Part shown: positions 31,417 through 43,461 of the stretch, piece after piece | Layout: every line of letters starts with the position of its first letter | Position numbering within the stretch: the stretch's first letter is position 1 | Assembly: GCA_946902985.2 (NCBI GenBank) | Contig: OX336396.1 | Location: forward strand, 231,153,297-231,217,296 | Source: Meconema thalassinum | Taxonomy: Eukaryota; Arthropoda; Insecta; Orthoptera; Tettigoniidae | DNA length: 64,000 bases | Direction: 5' to 3' | Notes under the pieces: model-generated | What the model was told of the DNA's origin: nothing | The model's input: the letters and a program-made list of their open reading frames with translations, nothing else | Database searches by the model: none | Program-made: the position numbers and the translations under genes

Positions 31417-34140
31417 TCTTCTTTATATATATAATTCTTCGACACGTGTGTATGTGACTGAACTCCTCCTAAACGACTGAACCGATTTTGATGAAATTTT
31501 GTATGTATGTTAGGGTGGGTCCATGTATGGTTTAGATTCACATTTTGACCAGGTAGGTGGAATTTTAGAATTTTAGAACCACAATTTACACACAATTTTA
31601 GAACCATAATATACAGTCATAAACAGTCGTCATGGAAACCGCTAGCTTTAGTGAAAAGTGATGCTTTTGGACTGTTTGTCTCTGCACGTAGAGCCACCTG
31701 GTCGCAACCTGTGCAACTACCGCCATAACATACACTCCGCCCGTGGCGGAATGTTGTGTTTTATACCAAAGGAGGCAGTGATGTCGAATTCTACTTTTTG
31801 TCTCTGCACGTTAGAGCGTTTCGAAGTCCCGTATGCGTTCATATACCATTCATCCGATTGTTATGAATCTTGGGTGAGATGTTGAGTGCACTCCAGGGAA
31901 GGTGTTTGGCTTAGTAAATTCATTTTACAATAGATAGCGCACGACTAGATTCAACAAATGAGCGACAACGCGCGAAGCGTTTCAAAAAGGTCCCGTATGC
32001 GTTCAAATACCATTCGTCCGATAGCGATGAAACTTGGGTGAGATGTTGTGTACACTCCAGGGAAGGATTCTGGCTTAGTAAATTCATTTTACAATTGGTA
32101 GCGCACGAGAAGATTCAACAAATGAGCGACGACGCGCGAAACGTTTCAACAAAATCCCGTATAAGTTTATATACCATTCATCGATTGCGATGAAACTTTG
32201 ATGAGCTGTTATGTACACTTACGTGAAGGTTTCTAACTTAGTAAATCCATTTCACAGGAGGTTAAGCACGAGTAGATTCAACAAATGAGCGACGACGCGC
32301 GAAGCGTTTCAACAACGTCCCGTATGCGTTCAAATACCATTCGTCCGATAGCGATGAAACTTGAGTGAAATGTTGTGTACACTCCAGGGAAGGCTTCTGG
32401 CTTATAAATCAATTTTACAATAGGTAGCGCACGACTGGATTCAACAAATGAGTGACGACGCGCGAAGCCTTTCAACAAAATACATATACCATTCATCGAA
32501 TGAGATGCAGCTTTGATGGGTTGTTGTGTACACTCCAGGAAAGGTTTCTGGCTTAGTAAATCCAGTTTTTAATAAGTAGCGCACGAGTAGATTCAACAAA
32601 TGAGCGACGACGTGCGAAGCGTTTCAACAAGGTCCCGTATGCGTTCAAATACCATTCGTCCGATAGCGATGAAACTTGGGTGAGATGTTGTGTACACTCC
32701 AGGGAAGGCTTCTGGATTTGTAAATCCATTTTACAATAGGTGAGCACGAGTAGATTCAACAAATGAGCAACGACGCACGAACGTTTAAACAAAGTCCCGT
32801 ATGCGTTCATATACCATTCATCCGATTGCAATGAAACTTGGGTGAGATGTTGTGTACACTCACGTGAGGCTTCCTAAGTTAGTAAATCCATTTCACAGGA
32901 GGTTGCGCACGAGTAGATTCAACACATGAGCGACGGCGCGCGAAGCGATTCAATAAGGTCCCGTATGCGTTCAAATACCATTCGTCCGATGACGATGAAA
33001 CTTGGGTGAGATGATAAATACACCCTACGGAAGCTTTCTGGCTTAATAAATCCATTTTACAACAGATAGCGCACGAGTAGATTCAACATATTAGTGACGG
33101 CACGTGAATCATTTCAACAAAGTACCGTATGCGTTCATATACCATTCATCCGATTGTTATGAATCTTGGGTGAGATGTTGAGTGCACTCCAGTAAAGGCT
33201 TCTGGCTTAGTAAATTTATTTTACAATAGGTAGCGCACGAGTAGATTCAACAAATGTGCGAAGGCGCGCGAATCGTTTCAACAAAGTCCTGTATGCATTC
33301 ATATACCATTTATCCGATTGCGATGAAACTTTGGTGAATTGTTGTGTACACTCCAGGAAAGGTTTCTGGCTTAGTAAATCCAGTTTTTAATAAGTAGCGC
33401 ACGAGTAGATTCAACAAATGAGCGATGGCGTGCGAATCGTTTCCACAATGTCCCGTATGCGGTCATATATCATTCATCCGATTGGATGAAACCTTGGTGA
33501 ATCATTGAGTACACTCCAGAGAAGGTTTCAGGCTTAGTAAATCTATTTTAAAACAGGTAGCGCATGAGTAGATTCAACAAATGAGTGACGGCACGCGAAT
33601 CGTTTAAAGAAAATCCCGTATGCGTTCATATGTCATTCATCCGATTCCGATGAAACATTGATGAGTTGTTGTGTACACGCCAGGGAAGGTGTTCAACTTG
33701 GTAAATCCATTTTACAATATTGGTAGCGCAGGAGTAGATGTAACAAATGAGTGACGACGCGCGAAGCGTTCCAATAAAATCCCGTATGCGTCCATATACT
33801 ATTCATCGATTGCGATGAAACTTTGATGGGTTGTTGTGTACCCTTACGTGAAGCTTTCTAACTTAGTAAATCCATTTCACAGTTGGTGGAGCACGAGTAG
33901 ATTCAACAAATGAGTGACAGCGCACGAATCATTTAAACAAAATCCGGTATGCGTTATATGCCATTTATCCGATTGCGATGAAACGTTGGAGAGTTGTTGT
34001 GCACGCTCCCACGAATGTTTCTAGATTAGTTAATTCATTACACGATAGTTTAAAGGCAGTTAACAGAAATTGAAAAAAAATATTGTGTATCCAAAAGCAC
34101 TTTCTTTGATTGGCAGGACAACGTCTGCCGGGTCAGCTAG
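31417..34140 (+). mobile_element. Non-autonomous Helitron C carrying a 163-bp satellite
   Basis: It starts TCTTCTTTATATATATAATTC after an A, with the widespread insect Helitron phrase CTCCTAAACGACTGAACCG at about 31464. It ends with a hairpin (GGCAG...CTGCC at 34112-34129), 7 bases, then CTAG at 34137-34140 followed by T. No Rep/helicase is present. Most of its length (about 31820-34030) is a tandem array, described separately. Internal tandem repeats are known in non-autonomous Helitrons, but an array of about 13 units is long. Confidence 0.7.
31820..34030 (+). repeat. 163-164 bp tandem satellite, about 13-14 units
   Basis: Anchor GATTCAACAAATG (or a close variant) occurs at 31948, 32112, 32275, 32438, 32590, 32753, 32916, 33080, 33244, 33408, 33571, 33737 and 33900. 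The spacings are 163 or 164 bases except 152 at one step and 166 at another. Each unit also holds CCCGTATGCGTTCA, CCATTCATCCGATTG and TTCTGGCTTAGTAAATCC. Units differ by several percent, and variants such as CTTACGTGAAG recur at non-adjacent units. Confidence 0.95.
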
Positions 34141-34727
34141 TACTAATATATAAAAATGAGATGGTGTGTGTCTGTCTTTCTGTCTGTCTGTCTGTCTGTT
34201 ACTCAATAACGCAAGAACCACTGGTCCAATTTAAATGAAATTTTGCATGGATGTAGCTGATTTACCATGTTTACATATAGGATACTTTTAATTTCGATAT
34301 TTTGCACTATTAAAAATGGCGACCATTTTTGTGACGTCACTACACCCTTTGGTTTCAACATTTCATATTTCCATATCAAATAAAAAGAGAACTCTAAGAA
34401 ATAGAAAACTTTTGATGGCACATACGAGCTTTAAAATTTAATTTCCTACCCGAAAGATCCTTATCACTTTTCGTGTATCTCCAACGGTTACCGAGTAAAA
34501 CCCACATATGTGACGTCACTACACCCTTTTGTTTCAAAATTTCATATTTCCATTTCAAATAAAACGAGAACGCTAACAAATAGCAAACATTTGATGCATA
34601 CACGAGATTTATCATTTAATTTTCTATCCAAAAGGTCCTTATCACTTTTCGTGTATCTCCAACGGTTAGCGAGTAAAACCTAAATTTGTGCAATAAAACA
34701 CGGTCAACACCGAGAGGGTGCAGTATA
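34141..34727 (+). mobile_element. Helitron-like 5' fragment with a 190-bp tandem duplication
   Basis: It begins TACTAATATATAAAAATGAG and (TCTG)n, like the 5' ends of Helitrons A-C. Two copies of a block of about 190 bp follow, each holding GTGACGTCACTACACCCTTT, TTTCATATTTCCAT and TTATCACTTTTCGTGTATC. No 3' hairpin/CTAG is found before Helitron B begins, so the element is truncated or its 3' end was replaced. Confidence 0.5.
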
Positions 34728-37454
34728 TCTCTACATACATAAAAATTCAAGTTTGTATGTTTCTTTCGCAATTTCTACGGAAATGTGAGTTATTTACGCG
34801 TTTCAGACTGTTTTATTATGGATGCGCGCGAATTTGGTCTGTCTGTCTGTTTGTTTGTCTGTGGACAAATTTGTTCCCTTATAACTCGAGAACGGCTGGG
34901 TGTATCAACGTAAAATTTGGTACAGATATCCATCAGAGGCACGACACTAATCATTGATGTAACCCTTCTCCGTACCTCTCATAAAAGAGGGCCTACCCCC
35001 TTAAAATACATGCTGAAATAGGAGTAGAAGGACGAGACAAAGATCATTTTCAGCCCTTCAATGTGAGAGACAAAACTCGAAATCCACATTTTAAGGCCCT
35101 AAAACCAACTATTTTTGAGATATTTCCAGAAAACTAATTTCATTTAATAAACTAATGAACGAATACAAGCCGGTAACCATGGCAACAGATTCTCAGAGGT
35201 CCATCTATTGCTGTAAGACGCAATGCAATTCCATTAATTACATTGGTGTGAAAGTTTGCAAACGGCTAGAAGGTTATTACGGAACCAAATTAAGCTGTAA
35301 AATTCATCAATACGTATAATGCACTTAAGGGGGTCAAGGGGTACACTAGAATTTTTTCACGCGATTTACACCTGCGGGTGTGGTACGGCAGGTCTATTAT
35401 ATTCCTATCCCCATATTATATTATTATTATTAGTAGTATTATATTATGGCGTACAACGAGGAGACAAAGCCCCTCGGTGCCAGAAACAAAACTTGGGGGC
35501 TTCGAAAACTACATTATAAGTCTCTAAAACCAACAGTATCTGAAATATTCCCAGAAAACTAATTTAATTTAATTGAAGAAACTAATGAAGGAATGGAAAG
35601 CGGTAACCATGACAACATTATCTCAAGGGGTGGCATCCAACTTTCCATCTATTTCTGTAAGAAGCAATGTCACTCCATTTATACCTTGCCACGGTGGGTG
35701 AGTGGATAGCGTGTCGGTCTACTAACCCCAAGATTGCAGGTTCACTCCTGGCCATGGTACAGGCCGGACGTTTGTTTCAGACAAGTGAAAAAACTTATTG
35801 GAAGCCTGGAGGCGAGTTACTACAGTACCTGTGTTGTTATCAGCTGCCCCAAGCGCTCCGATGATTGATAAAGCTGTTTCACACTATTGCTGAAGTATAG
35901 TCACTGGCAAATATAATGACGTTCTGTTCGTAACTACGTAACGTGTACTTCCGTGTCACACAATACTTCGACGTGGACTGTACTGTCTGCTCAAGTCTGG
36001 AATTCCATTACATCAGATCGGTGGTGACAAATGTGAAGTGATAGGGTGAGAGAGTGACTGTGTACAGGCTCACCCGCAGGCTTCAAGGTCAAGAGCAATC
36101 ATCTAAAACAAACGTACGTGATTTTTGAAAGGCGGCAAAAATACGACTCGCATGTCATACGATGTTGGCATGTCAAAGAACCCATTTGAATTCAGTAGGC
36201 CGTGTTCATAATGGCAAAATTAACCTCAGGAGTTTCCGCCAACACAAAGTTCCTCATTTCTCTACTAGAAAGCGCTATAGTGTTCAAGGAGCTTTGATAT
36301 CTACCCTCCTTGACTTTCATAGTGATTCAAGGAACAATGAAATTTCGACATGCAAGCTACCCTCTGGGTGTCAAATTACGAAGCTTGCACCCGGCATCCG
36401 AGGCCATACGATAATATTATTATTAGGCTACTCTATTTATTACATTTCTGTGAAAGTTTGCAAATGGCTATAAGGTTATCACGGAACCAACGTACAGTAG
36501 ACTGTATAATTCGTCAATGCAATTAAGGGGGTCAAGGGGTAACCTAGAATTTTTTCATGCAATTTCACGTGCGACATATAGTACAGAAAGTCTATTATAT
36601 CTACAAACAGCAACATTATTTTCAAAAATTCCTGAATTGAATCAGCATTTTTTGCGGCTTTTAGGAATTTGGGCCATTTGAGGCTAAATAACCTGAATTT
36701 CCATGCACCACAAGCCTTTATAATTTATGAAAGAGGTCTTCCTGTGTATGGGGACCTAACACAACGCAGAGGGTCATTTTTATGTGAGGTGTATTGCGTT
36801 TCGTCTACAAGGCTTTCAAATCTATTTCACGTCAGGAAGTACACGTTAGGTGAATTTAGTTCGAGAGCACATTTTAACTAATCTTTTTTTTTTTTTGTCG
36901 ACATACGGGTTCATCGTAGGGATGATTTTGTTTGATACGTATGGTATATATACCCATATTTGGATATCTGGGTGATATGTTGTTGACAATAGAATTGTCT
37001 GTCTGTCTTTCTGTGTATCTTTATGTACGCCTATAAATCGTGTTCGGATGCTTGGTGCATCGTAAAATTAGGTATGGTAAACATGAGTCAATACACCAAT
37101 CATTTATAAAACTCCTCACCGTACTTTTCGTACAGTAGAAGGGTGGATATAGGGAAAAAATTCTCAATATACATGCTAAAATAGGCGAAATATAAAAATT
37201 ATCCTAGAAGGACGATCAAAGCATATGTTGCGCTTCTCATTGTGAGACACAAAATTCGCGAGTCTATAAGGGGTCTCCGAAAACCACATTTTAAGGCCCT
37301 TAAATTAACAGTGTGTGTGATATTCCCAGAAAACTAACTTCGTTCTGATAATCTTTGAAGGAATGACAAACCGCTAACCATTGCAACAGTAGCTCAATTG
37401 ATAATGCCTGGTGTTAATATATAACACCGTTCGAAGAACGGGTACTTCTGCTAG
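34728..37454 (+). mobile_element. Non-autonomous Helitron B
   Basis: 5' TCTCTACATACATAAAAATTC after an A. The 3' hairpin ACCGTTC/GAACGGGT is followed by TACTTCTG and CTAG (37451-37454) plus T. It is collinear with Helitron A over both ends and most of the body (TATAACTCGAGAACGGCTGG, GTCAAGGGGTACAC). It contains a SINE C (35683-36430) and an internal block at about 36905-37360 absent from A that itself repeats 5'-type Helitron phrases, suggesting a nested or duplicated piece. Confidence 0.8.
35683..36430 (+). mobile_element. tRNA-derived SINE, family C, long copy
   Basis: Head GGTGGGTGAGTGGATAGCG with B box GGTTCACTCC. Body with AAAGGCGGCAAAAATACG, TTTCCGCCAACACAAAG and GGCCATACGATAATATTATT at the tail. 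The near target duplication is CTCCATTTAT (35673-35682) and CTCTATTTAT (36431-36440). The inverted copy at 37625-38030 lacks about 350 bp corresponding to 35765-36115, so either this copy gained an insert or the other was deleted. Confidence 0.8.
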
Positions 37455-37624
37455 TGCTCTATAAAGCAAGGTGTCCCAAGCTGGCGAGTTCGCCCTTATC
37501 GTCCGGAAAGTGAACATTATATTGAAGCCTGCAGTGACAAGGCGGTGGCCGAGGTGTCATATTCATTGAAATGCTCCCGCAGAGAACGGCGAACGCGCCA
37601 CGGCCCGTCACAGCCCCAGTCGCG

Positions 37625-37626
37625 GT

Positions 37627-37659
<33 letters not shown>

Positions 37660-38030
37660 TCGTATGGCCTCGGGTGCCGGGTGCAAGCTTCGTTATTTGA
37701 CATCCAGAGAGTAGCTTGCATGTCGAATTTCGTTGTTCCTTGACTATGAAAGTCAAGAAGGTTAGATGTTATATCTAAGCTCCTTGAACACTATAGCGCT
37801 TTCTAGTAGAGAAATGAGGAACTTTGTGTTGGCGGAAACTCCCGAGATTAATTTTGCCATTATGAACTCGGCCTACTGAATTCAAATGGGTTCTTTGACA
37901 AGCCAACATCGTATGACATGCGTATCGTATTTTTGCCGCCTTTCAAAAGACACTTACCACGGCCAGGAGCGAACCTGCAATCTTGGGGTTGGTAGACCGA
38001 CACGATATCCACTCACCCACCGGTGTTATC
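37625..38030 (-). mobile_element. tRNA-derived SINE, family C, short copy
   Basis: Reverse of 35683-36430: ATAATAATATCGTATGGCC at the left (tail), GCACCCGGCACCCGAGG block, then the tRNA-like head at the right (AGCGAACCTGCAATCTTGG; ATCCACTCACCCACCGG). At about 400 bp it may represent the basic length of the family. Confidence 0.8.
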
Positions 38031-38739
38031 GCCGCGGTGAGCAGGGGGATGACAGATCATAGGAGCACGTGGGTCGCCGTAAAGCTCTGCTCCAGATGTT
38101 CTGCCAACCAATGAAGAATTAATTTTAGTAGTAAGGTTCCGTAGTTGGCACTCCGTAGTTGGTCTGTTTTGAATCATTTTCCTCGTGTTGTTGGCTATTT
38201 TGTTCGTCGGTATTTTGATTATTTATTTGAATTGAATTGAGAATCAATCATGCCACAGCAAGGGAGAAAGAAATGGCAAGCACAGGGATGTAAGAATTAA
38301 AATGAAACGGAAAGGTGTACGAGTATCGTGTTGCAATCGAGTGGAACAAGTGCCTTAATACAATATGCAATCCATATGTACTCCATTAAGTCTTCCATGC
38401 CTTAAGAATGACACTGAATTTATATTTCAAAATAGTGTGTGTGTTCTATACTTGTGTACTCACATTTGATGGAAAGGACCATTTGGAAGAACATTATACT
38501 CGGAAACGAGTTGCAGCCAACGCTGAAATTTGTGCGATAAAATAACATGCAATGTGAAGTAACTTACCAGCTTGTTTGAAAAAGTGATGCTATAAAACAG
38601 AAATGCATTAATGTACTGTACACTGTTATTGGAATATTCCCTTTATTTTGTGTGTGAATTATCCTTGACCTGGTGTTTACCTTGTATAAACTAGTGGGCA
38701 GCATGGACTACTCTCGAATAAAATGTATTTTAAATATAC
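38031..38739. other. No gene recognised
   Basis: AT-rich sequence with no supported feature. Confidence 0.35.
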
Positions 38740-38989
38740 CTTAGGGTCAGACTGACGTAATTACAGTTGACTGACTATGGAAGTGGTCATACAGTAAGTC
38801 AAAAATGTCAAAAATGGCAAAAATTGTAGTTACTTCAGTCTTGCCGATTATACACAGGTTTAAATGAGTAACTAGAAACTTGTAGTCGAGCTATCTACAA
38901 AATAATATATTTGTAAGAGTCACACAAGCGTAAAAGCTGATACGTTTCTCTGACATGCATTTGTGTAGTTACGTTAGTCTGACCCTAAG
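38740..38989. mobile_element. MITE with about 25-bp terminal inverted repeats
   Basis: Left end CTTAGGGTCAGACTGACG and right end CTAACG-type complement (ACGTTAGTCTGACCCTAAG) match over about 25 bases with two or three differences. Interior about 200 bp, non-coding. The target duplication is unclear: TTA/TAA at the very ends would suit a PIF/Harbinger-type three-base site. Superfamily not assigned. Confidence 0.65.
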
Positions 38990-39321
38990 TTTACGATTAT
39001 GTTTTGTTCATTGTGATAAAAAATAGAATAAATGTGTGCAATTCATCTCTTGTTTGTTTTCTTATCCATTCTCCTTAGCATTGCAATGAAATTCGTGGTT
39101 TAGTGTGACGGGGGAGGGGAGGGAGGCAGATGGTAAGGTAGGCGAAAAGAGAGGTTATGCCATTATAGTATGTGAATTTGGACAGTTCTCTTTATATTCA
39201 TCGAACATCTCGACAATTCTGTAGAGTAGGAGAGCAATGTTTTATTAGCCTAAAGGTGAATTAAGCTATAGAATAGCATAAATGTGTCCTTCGTGACAAA
39301 TATACTGCCAACATTGATATA
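38990..39321. other. Spacer, no gene seen
   Basis: AT-rich with a short G-rich piece (GACGGGGGAGGGGAGGGAGG) near 39108-39127. No gene or repeat recognised. Confidence 0.35.
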
Positions 39322-40185
39322 GAAGGTGCGTTCAAAAAGTAACGAGCCGGAGGCATATTTACCGAAACCATTACCTGTATGTTAGAAGTATTGGCCCTGG
39401 CTGTTGAGGCACTTGTCCCACTGTGACACGAGGTGGTGAATGGCAGTCTCATAAAATTCCCTGGGCTGCGATGTGAACCAGTTCCGCACGTACAGCTGGA
39501 CGTCGGCGTCCGAGGTGAATCGTTGGCCCTGCAGAGCCCTTTTCAGGGGACCAAACATGGCGTAATCACAGGGAGAGAGGTCTGGACTGTATGGAGGGTA
39601 GCCTTGAACCTCTCATTTGAATTTCTGAAGGAGTGCCGCGACTGTGTTGGCCGTAAGAGGTCGTGCATTGTCGTGGAGCGACCACGGCGGCTATGGCGTT
39701 CACTGTCACTCGGCGGTCCTGGATAATGAGGCATCAACCAGCTGGACGTTGTCATCGATAATGCAGGGGGGTGCCCCAGACCAGGCATCATCGGCTAACG
39801 ACACCCGTCCTTCCCTGAAGTGCTTGTGCCACGCCTTGACCCATGCAAGGGACATGCAGTGTTCGCCGTACACTTGTGACATTCGGCGATGAATGTCCGT
39901 TCCCCCTACTCTTTCCGCTGTCAGAAACCGAACAACACCTCTTTGCTCTTCGGTTGACGCCTCCATGTCATTGTTTGCAATGTGACTGGCAGCGTTGGAC
40001 GATTGATGCATGCTTCTGCTCGCTTTGTATCGTCACGTGACGTGCACGCGTGCCCTCTAGCGACGGGCTGTGCCCTTCCACGCTCTGGTCGGAACCACAC
40101 CTCGTTATACACGCCACGATTAGCCGATGTAGTCACCGGTTTGCGCATTCCAGCCTCCGGCTCGTTACTTTTTGAATGTACCTCA
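39322..40185 (-). mobile_element. Internally deleted mariner element
   Basis: Terminal inverted repeats share TTCAAAAAGTAACGAGCCGG (left near 39331, right near 40155), flanked by TA. At 864 bp it is about 400 bp shorter than a typical 1.3-kb mariner. It contains both ends of a transposase gene but lacks the middle. Confidence 0.85.
39383..40011 (-). pseudogene. Mariner transposase, central part deleted
   Basis: The N-terminal part has the mariner DNA-binding domain (EQRGVVRFLTAERVGG, MSLAWVKAWHKHFREGRVSL). It is followed, after a frameshift, by a DRRVTVNAIAAV-type segment. Then comes LHDNARPLTANTVAALLQ (second catalytic Asp), YPPYSPDLSPCDYAMFG (third catalytic Asp, as in D34D mariners), and the C-terminus WDKCLNSQGQYF with a stop near 39382. 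The segment with the first catalytic Asp and the surrounding 130 or so residues is missing. No active enzyme is possible. Confidence 0.8.
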
Positions 40186-42297
40186 TATATCAAAACTTAT
40201 TATTTTGCTATCTGGACGTATATTTCTCCGCCTAGCGAAAGGCGCAGTTATGTTCGTATTATTGTACAGACGTTGTAATAGAGTTGCGTTACCCTATCTG
40301 TTATTTATCTTCCCGTTTAGTGTATTGCAATGTCTATTACGGTACAATTAGCGGACCCGCGCGTGAACTCTCGCATGTACCTGTATGTTAACCACCCACC
40401 TGGCTTTACTGTTATGCGGGCTTCTATTAATATGTTTACTTTTTAAACAAATTGTAGATATTTATCTAATCAGAGAGCAATTCATCACTGCTGTTGGTTG
40501 CACAATGGGTTGCGTGTGCCCCATGTGTACAGACTACCCTCCCGGCTCTAGTGCAAATACCAACTACAATACTCAGACCTTAATGCAGGTATCGAAAGTG
40601 TGAAAATGGCGTATGCGGAAGCCCGAGATTTTGTTTGTTTACATTCGTTGCTGGGATACAATGTTAGCTTTGATTAGCTTCGTTTGATGAAAGTTGGGAT
40701 AAACTATTGCTCATCTATAATTTGTAGTGTCTTCAGTATGTCTGTAAAGATCAGTTCGCGTTAATGTACTGCAATCGGGTGTAAATATGTGATAATACGC
40801 TTATTATGGATTGGTTCGATTGTGTGATGATTGTTCAGTTCACCGATGGCATTGTGTCATTTACTGCAGATGTTGAAGTACCCAAGACTAAAGCATTAAT
40901 AGAAGTGTCTCAAGAATATACACCGCAATGATTTGCTAGTTAGTGACAATATAATAATAGCTTAGTACACTTCAGTACCGGTAGTGTCGAACTAAGTACG
41001 TAAAGGGAGAACGCAAATAGCATCTACGGTAAGACTAAACTGTTGACGTTATCTTAAACACTCAGCTTCATGTGCCTCCGTAAATCCTTACCAGTCTGGC
41101 AGATGTTCTACACTGCCTTGTATACACGCCAAATACTAGAGTGAACTTCTGTTTTATTGGTTAAGGAAGATGTTTCCCCTGTGCCAAACAGTGAACTCAT
41201 TGTGTTCCGTCATTATTCACACTTTTGTGATTCTTAGTTACAGCTTGCAAGTAATTTTTTATTATGATGTGCGTAATAAAGTGTTGTGAGTAACTTGCCA
41301 AGAGATGGTGTGCCGCGATAATTCCGTAAGAGGGAGATGGTGCTTTCCTACCTACATTACTTTACTAAACAACTATTTCCAGCGTACAACTATTCCAAAC
41401 GGTAACAGCGAAAGCTTAACAGGTTAGATTGTAACATATCGCGTCCTTTGTGTGTGGTAATCTCCATAATATGTTCAGATATCCACACGACCACTTCTTT
41501 GCATATTTCAATCAACTAATTCGGTGTGATGTTTTACCCGAGATTTTAGACAATTCCACGAGAAGTCTTAACTGTATCTCTATAGCGTTGGTTCGATGAT
41601 TTCAGGCAACTATTCTCATTCCGATTGTGTACACAAATACTCTGCATGTGATGGGACAGCACTGCAGTAACCGGGTACTTTCTTCTCACCTACTTCTGAA
41701 TCTGTTTGATTTTATGCTAATAATATTAATCTATAATTACTGAACTTATATACAAATCGTCATAACTCGCCAAAAAGCTTCCTATTCAACCACAGAAACA
41801 GTGAGACTATTGTAGCTGCCCCTTGGGTGAAGACAAAGAAACCTATAATTCGAGGCCAGTATTATATAGATAAATTAATTCAGGTAAGTGTAAATTATTG
41901 ATGCATATTTCTTCGGAACCTAGTCTCATCTTGTGATATCTTTTTATGCTCTTAGGTGAGTAAAAATAATAATTTACACGAACTGTGACAAGCCCGATGA
42001 CATGATCTTAGCTATTGGTAGGGCAACCGTCGTCGCCATGTTTTTTCTACATTAAGGTCTGAGGATTGTAGTTGGTTTTGGTTCTGCCAAGGGCTATCGT
42101 CTTGTTTATTTGTTTAAAAGCACTTTATAGGCAAATAAATGTATTTCCGTTGACTTTTCAAGAAATGCAAGATTTTTCCTGTACTATTGAGACGATTTGG
42201 AAGATTTTGGTACGAACCACACCTTCTAACTCCTTCTTATTTAGGAGCTTGAGTTTTTGTGAAACATACACCTTAGCGTATTATATATATATATATA
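40186..42297. other. 2.1 kb without recognised features
   Basis: AT-rich, no convincing coding region on either strand; the small frame at 40385-40603 starts with a hydrophobic run but has no family resemblance. Near 42276-42297 a TA-rich dinucleotide run leads into the next transposon. This may be the least repeat-rich part of the window. Confidence 0.35.
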
Positions 42298-42961
42298 CAG
42301 TGTGTCTCAAAAAATGTACTAACACTTTGAATGACTATAAAATGATTATTTATGAACATAGAGACAAGTTTAAGGGCTTCAATTATAGAAGAGACATGTA
42401 ATTAAAGACTCATGTTCGAAAATGTTCAAATTGATGACCGTCAGTGTTCAGATAAAGCTGATAACGCAAAGCAATGGATTCGCATACGTTACGACAAAGT
42501 TCACTTGTAATTTCGTGACATTGTCTGTCAATTTCCAATTTCGTGTTGGAATGTAGGATTTCCAGCGCAGACGTTTCATGATGAGATGGGCGCTATCTTT
42601 TGAGACGTGTGTCTCTCGAGCCGTTCGTCGTAGTGATTTTGGTGGGGACCGAGTGAGGGCTTCCTGCACCTGTTCTTTTCTAGGGCTGGTGGCTGTCCGT
42701 GGTCGTCCAGAACGTTTCTTGTTGACGTTATGAACGGTTCCATCTGCTCCATATTTATCTCTGATGCGAGCAATGATCCGGTGCGTTGGTGACGGTTTGT
42801 TGAACTCTTGGACACTGTCGGTGATCAATTTGAACATTTGCGAACATGAGTCTTTAATTACATGTCTCTTCTATAATTGAAGCCCTTAAACTTGTCTCTA
42901 TGTTCAAAAATAGTGATTTTATAGTCATTCAAAGTGTTGGTACATTTTTTGAGACATTCTG
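42298..42961 (-). mobile_element. IS630/mariner-type deletion derivative with long terminal repeats
   Basis: Ends CAGTGTGTCTCAAAAAATGT and the complement of TTTTTTGAGACATTCTG, with TA at 42296-42297 and 42962-42963. The inverted repeats run about 150 bp (42298-42445 and 42812-42961) and include AGAGACATGTAATTAAAGAC. Length 664 bp. It retains transposase N- and C-terminal coding with the catalytic core removed. Confidence 0.8.
42395..42837 (-). pseudogene. IS630-type transposase remnant (HTH only)
   Basis: Starting at ATG 42837 the frame shows PSPTHRIIARIRDKYGADGT, RSGRPRTAT and RRTARETHVSKDSAHLIMKR, the double helix-turn-helix DNA-binding region with a GRPR hook typical of IS630/Tc1/mariner-superfamily transposases in insects. 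After RWKSYIPTR it jumps to a C-terminal stretch best read in another frame (VCESIALRYQLYLNTDGHQF, FEHFRT, stop near 42408). The DDE/D core is absent. Both the start and end of the coding region lie inside the terminal repeats. Confidence 0.7.
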
Positions 42962-43337
42962 TAGTTATAGATATTATGTTTCACTGTACGTAGTGCCTTA
43001 TCTCCATAAATGAACCTATATTTTGTTCTATTCATTTACAACGAGTAACATCAGTAACAGTAAATATTTGTACTTTATGATTCATATTTCAATAGTAGTC
43101 GTAGTATTGCAATACCGTGTGCATTTGAAACTGCTCGCAGCATAAACATGTCCGGAGCACCGAATGGCGGCCTCGCCCTTATCCAATTCACGAGCACGAA
43201 CCATGCACACTGATTATCTCCAAATGCACATGTGGCGGACTCGCCCTTCTCTTACGGGACGCCTCATATATATGGGACGTAGTGCACGATCCACTACCGC
43301 AGCGGTGGTCTGGTCAGGTTGTGCCAAGAACCCACTG
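42962..43337. other. Spacer, no gene seen
   Basis: It contains a GGCGGCCTCGCCCTTATCC stretch near 43166 that loosely resembles CGAGTTCGCCCTTATCG near 37484. No other feature recognised. Confidence 0.3.
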
Positions 43338-43339
43338 AA

Positions 43340-43379
<40 letters not shown>

Positions 43380-43461
43380 GTCGTTTTAAGGGGCCTAACA
43401 TCTAGTTTATCGGCCCCTAATGGTTTGGGTGATCGTGAAGATGATAATGAAATGGAAACTA
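43338..43461. mobile_element. SINE-like family G fragment, interrupted by Tc1
   Basis: A (GAT)n tract (43338-43377) is followed by TGTCGTTTTAAGGGGCCTAA and ATCGGCCCCTAATGG, a block also found at 15566-15605. The text AATGGAAAC-TA continues after the Tc1 insertion as TA-ACTAAAACTAAC (44927 on), so the Tc1 element landed at a TA inside this repeat. Confidence 0.55.

Noticed and set aside
31820..34030. CRISPR-like array of regular repeats
   Set aside because: Units are contiguous 163-bp satellite monomers without unique spacers, in a eukaryotic Helitron.
39433..40278. Plus-strand frames of 65-98 residues over the deleted mariner
   Set aside because: Antisense of the transposase remnant; the minus strand carries the recognisable motifs.
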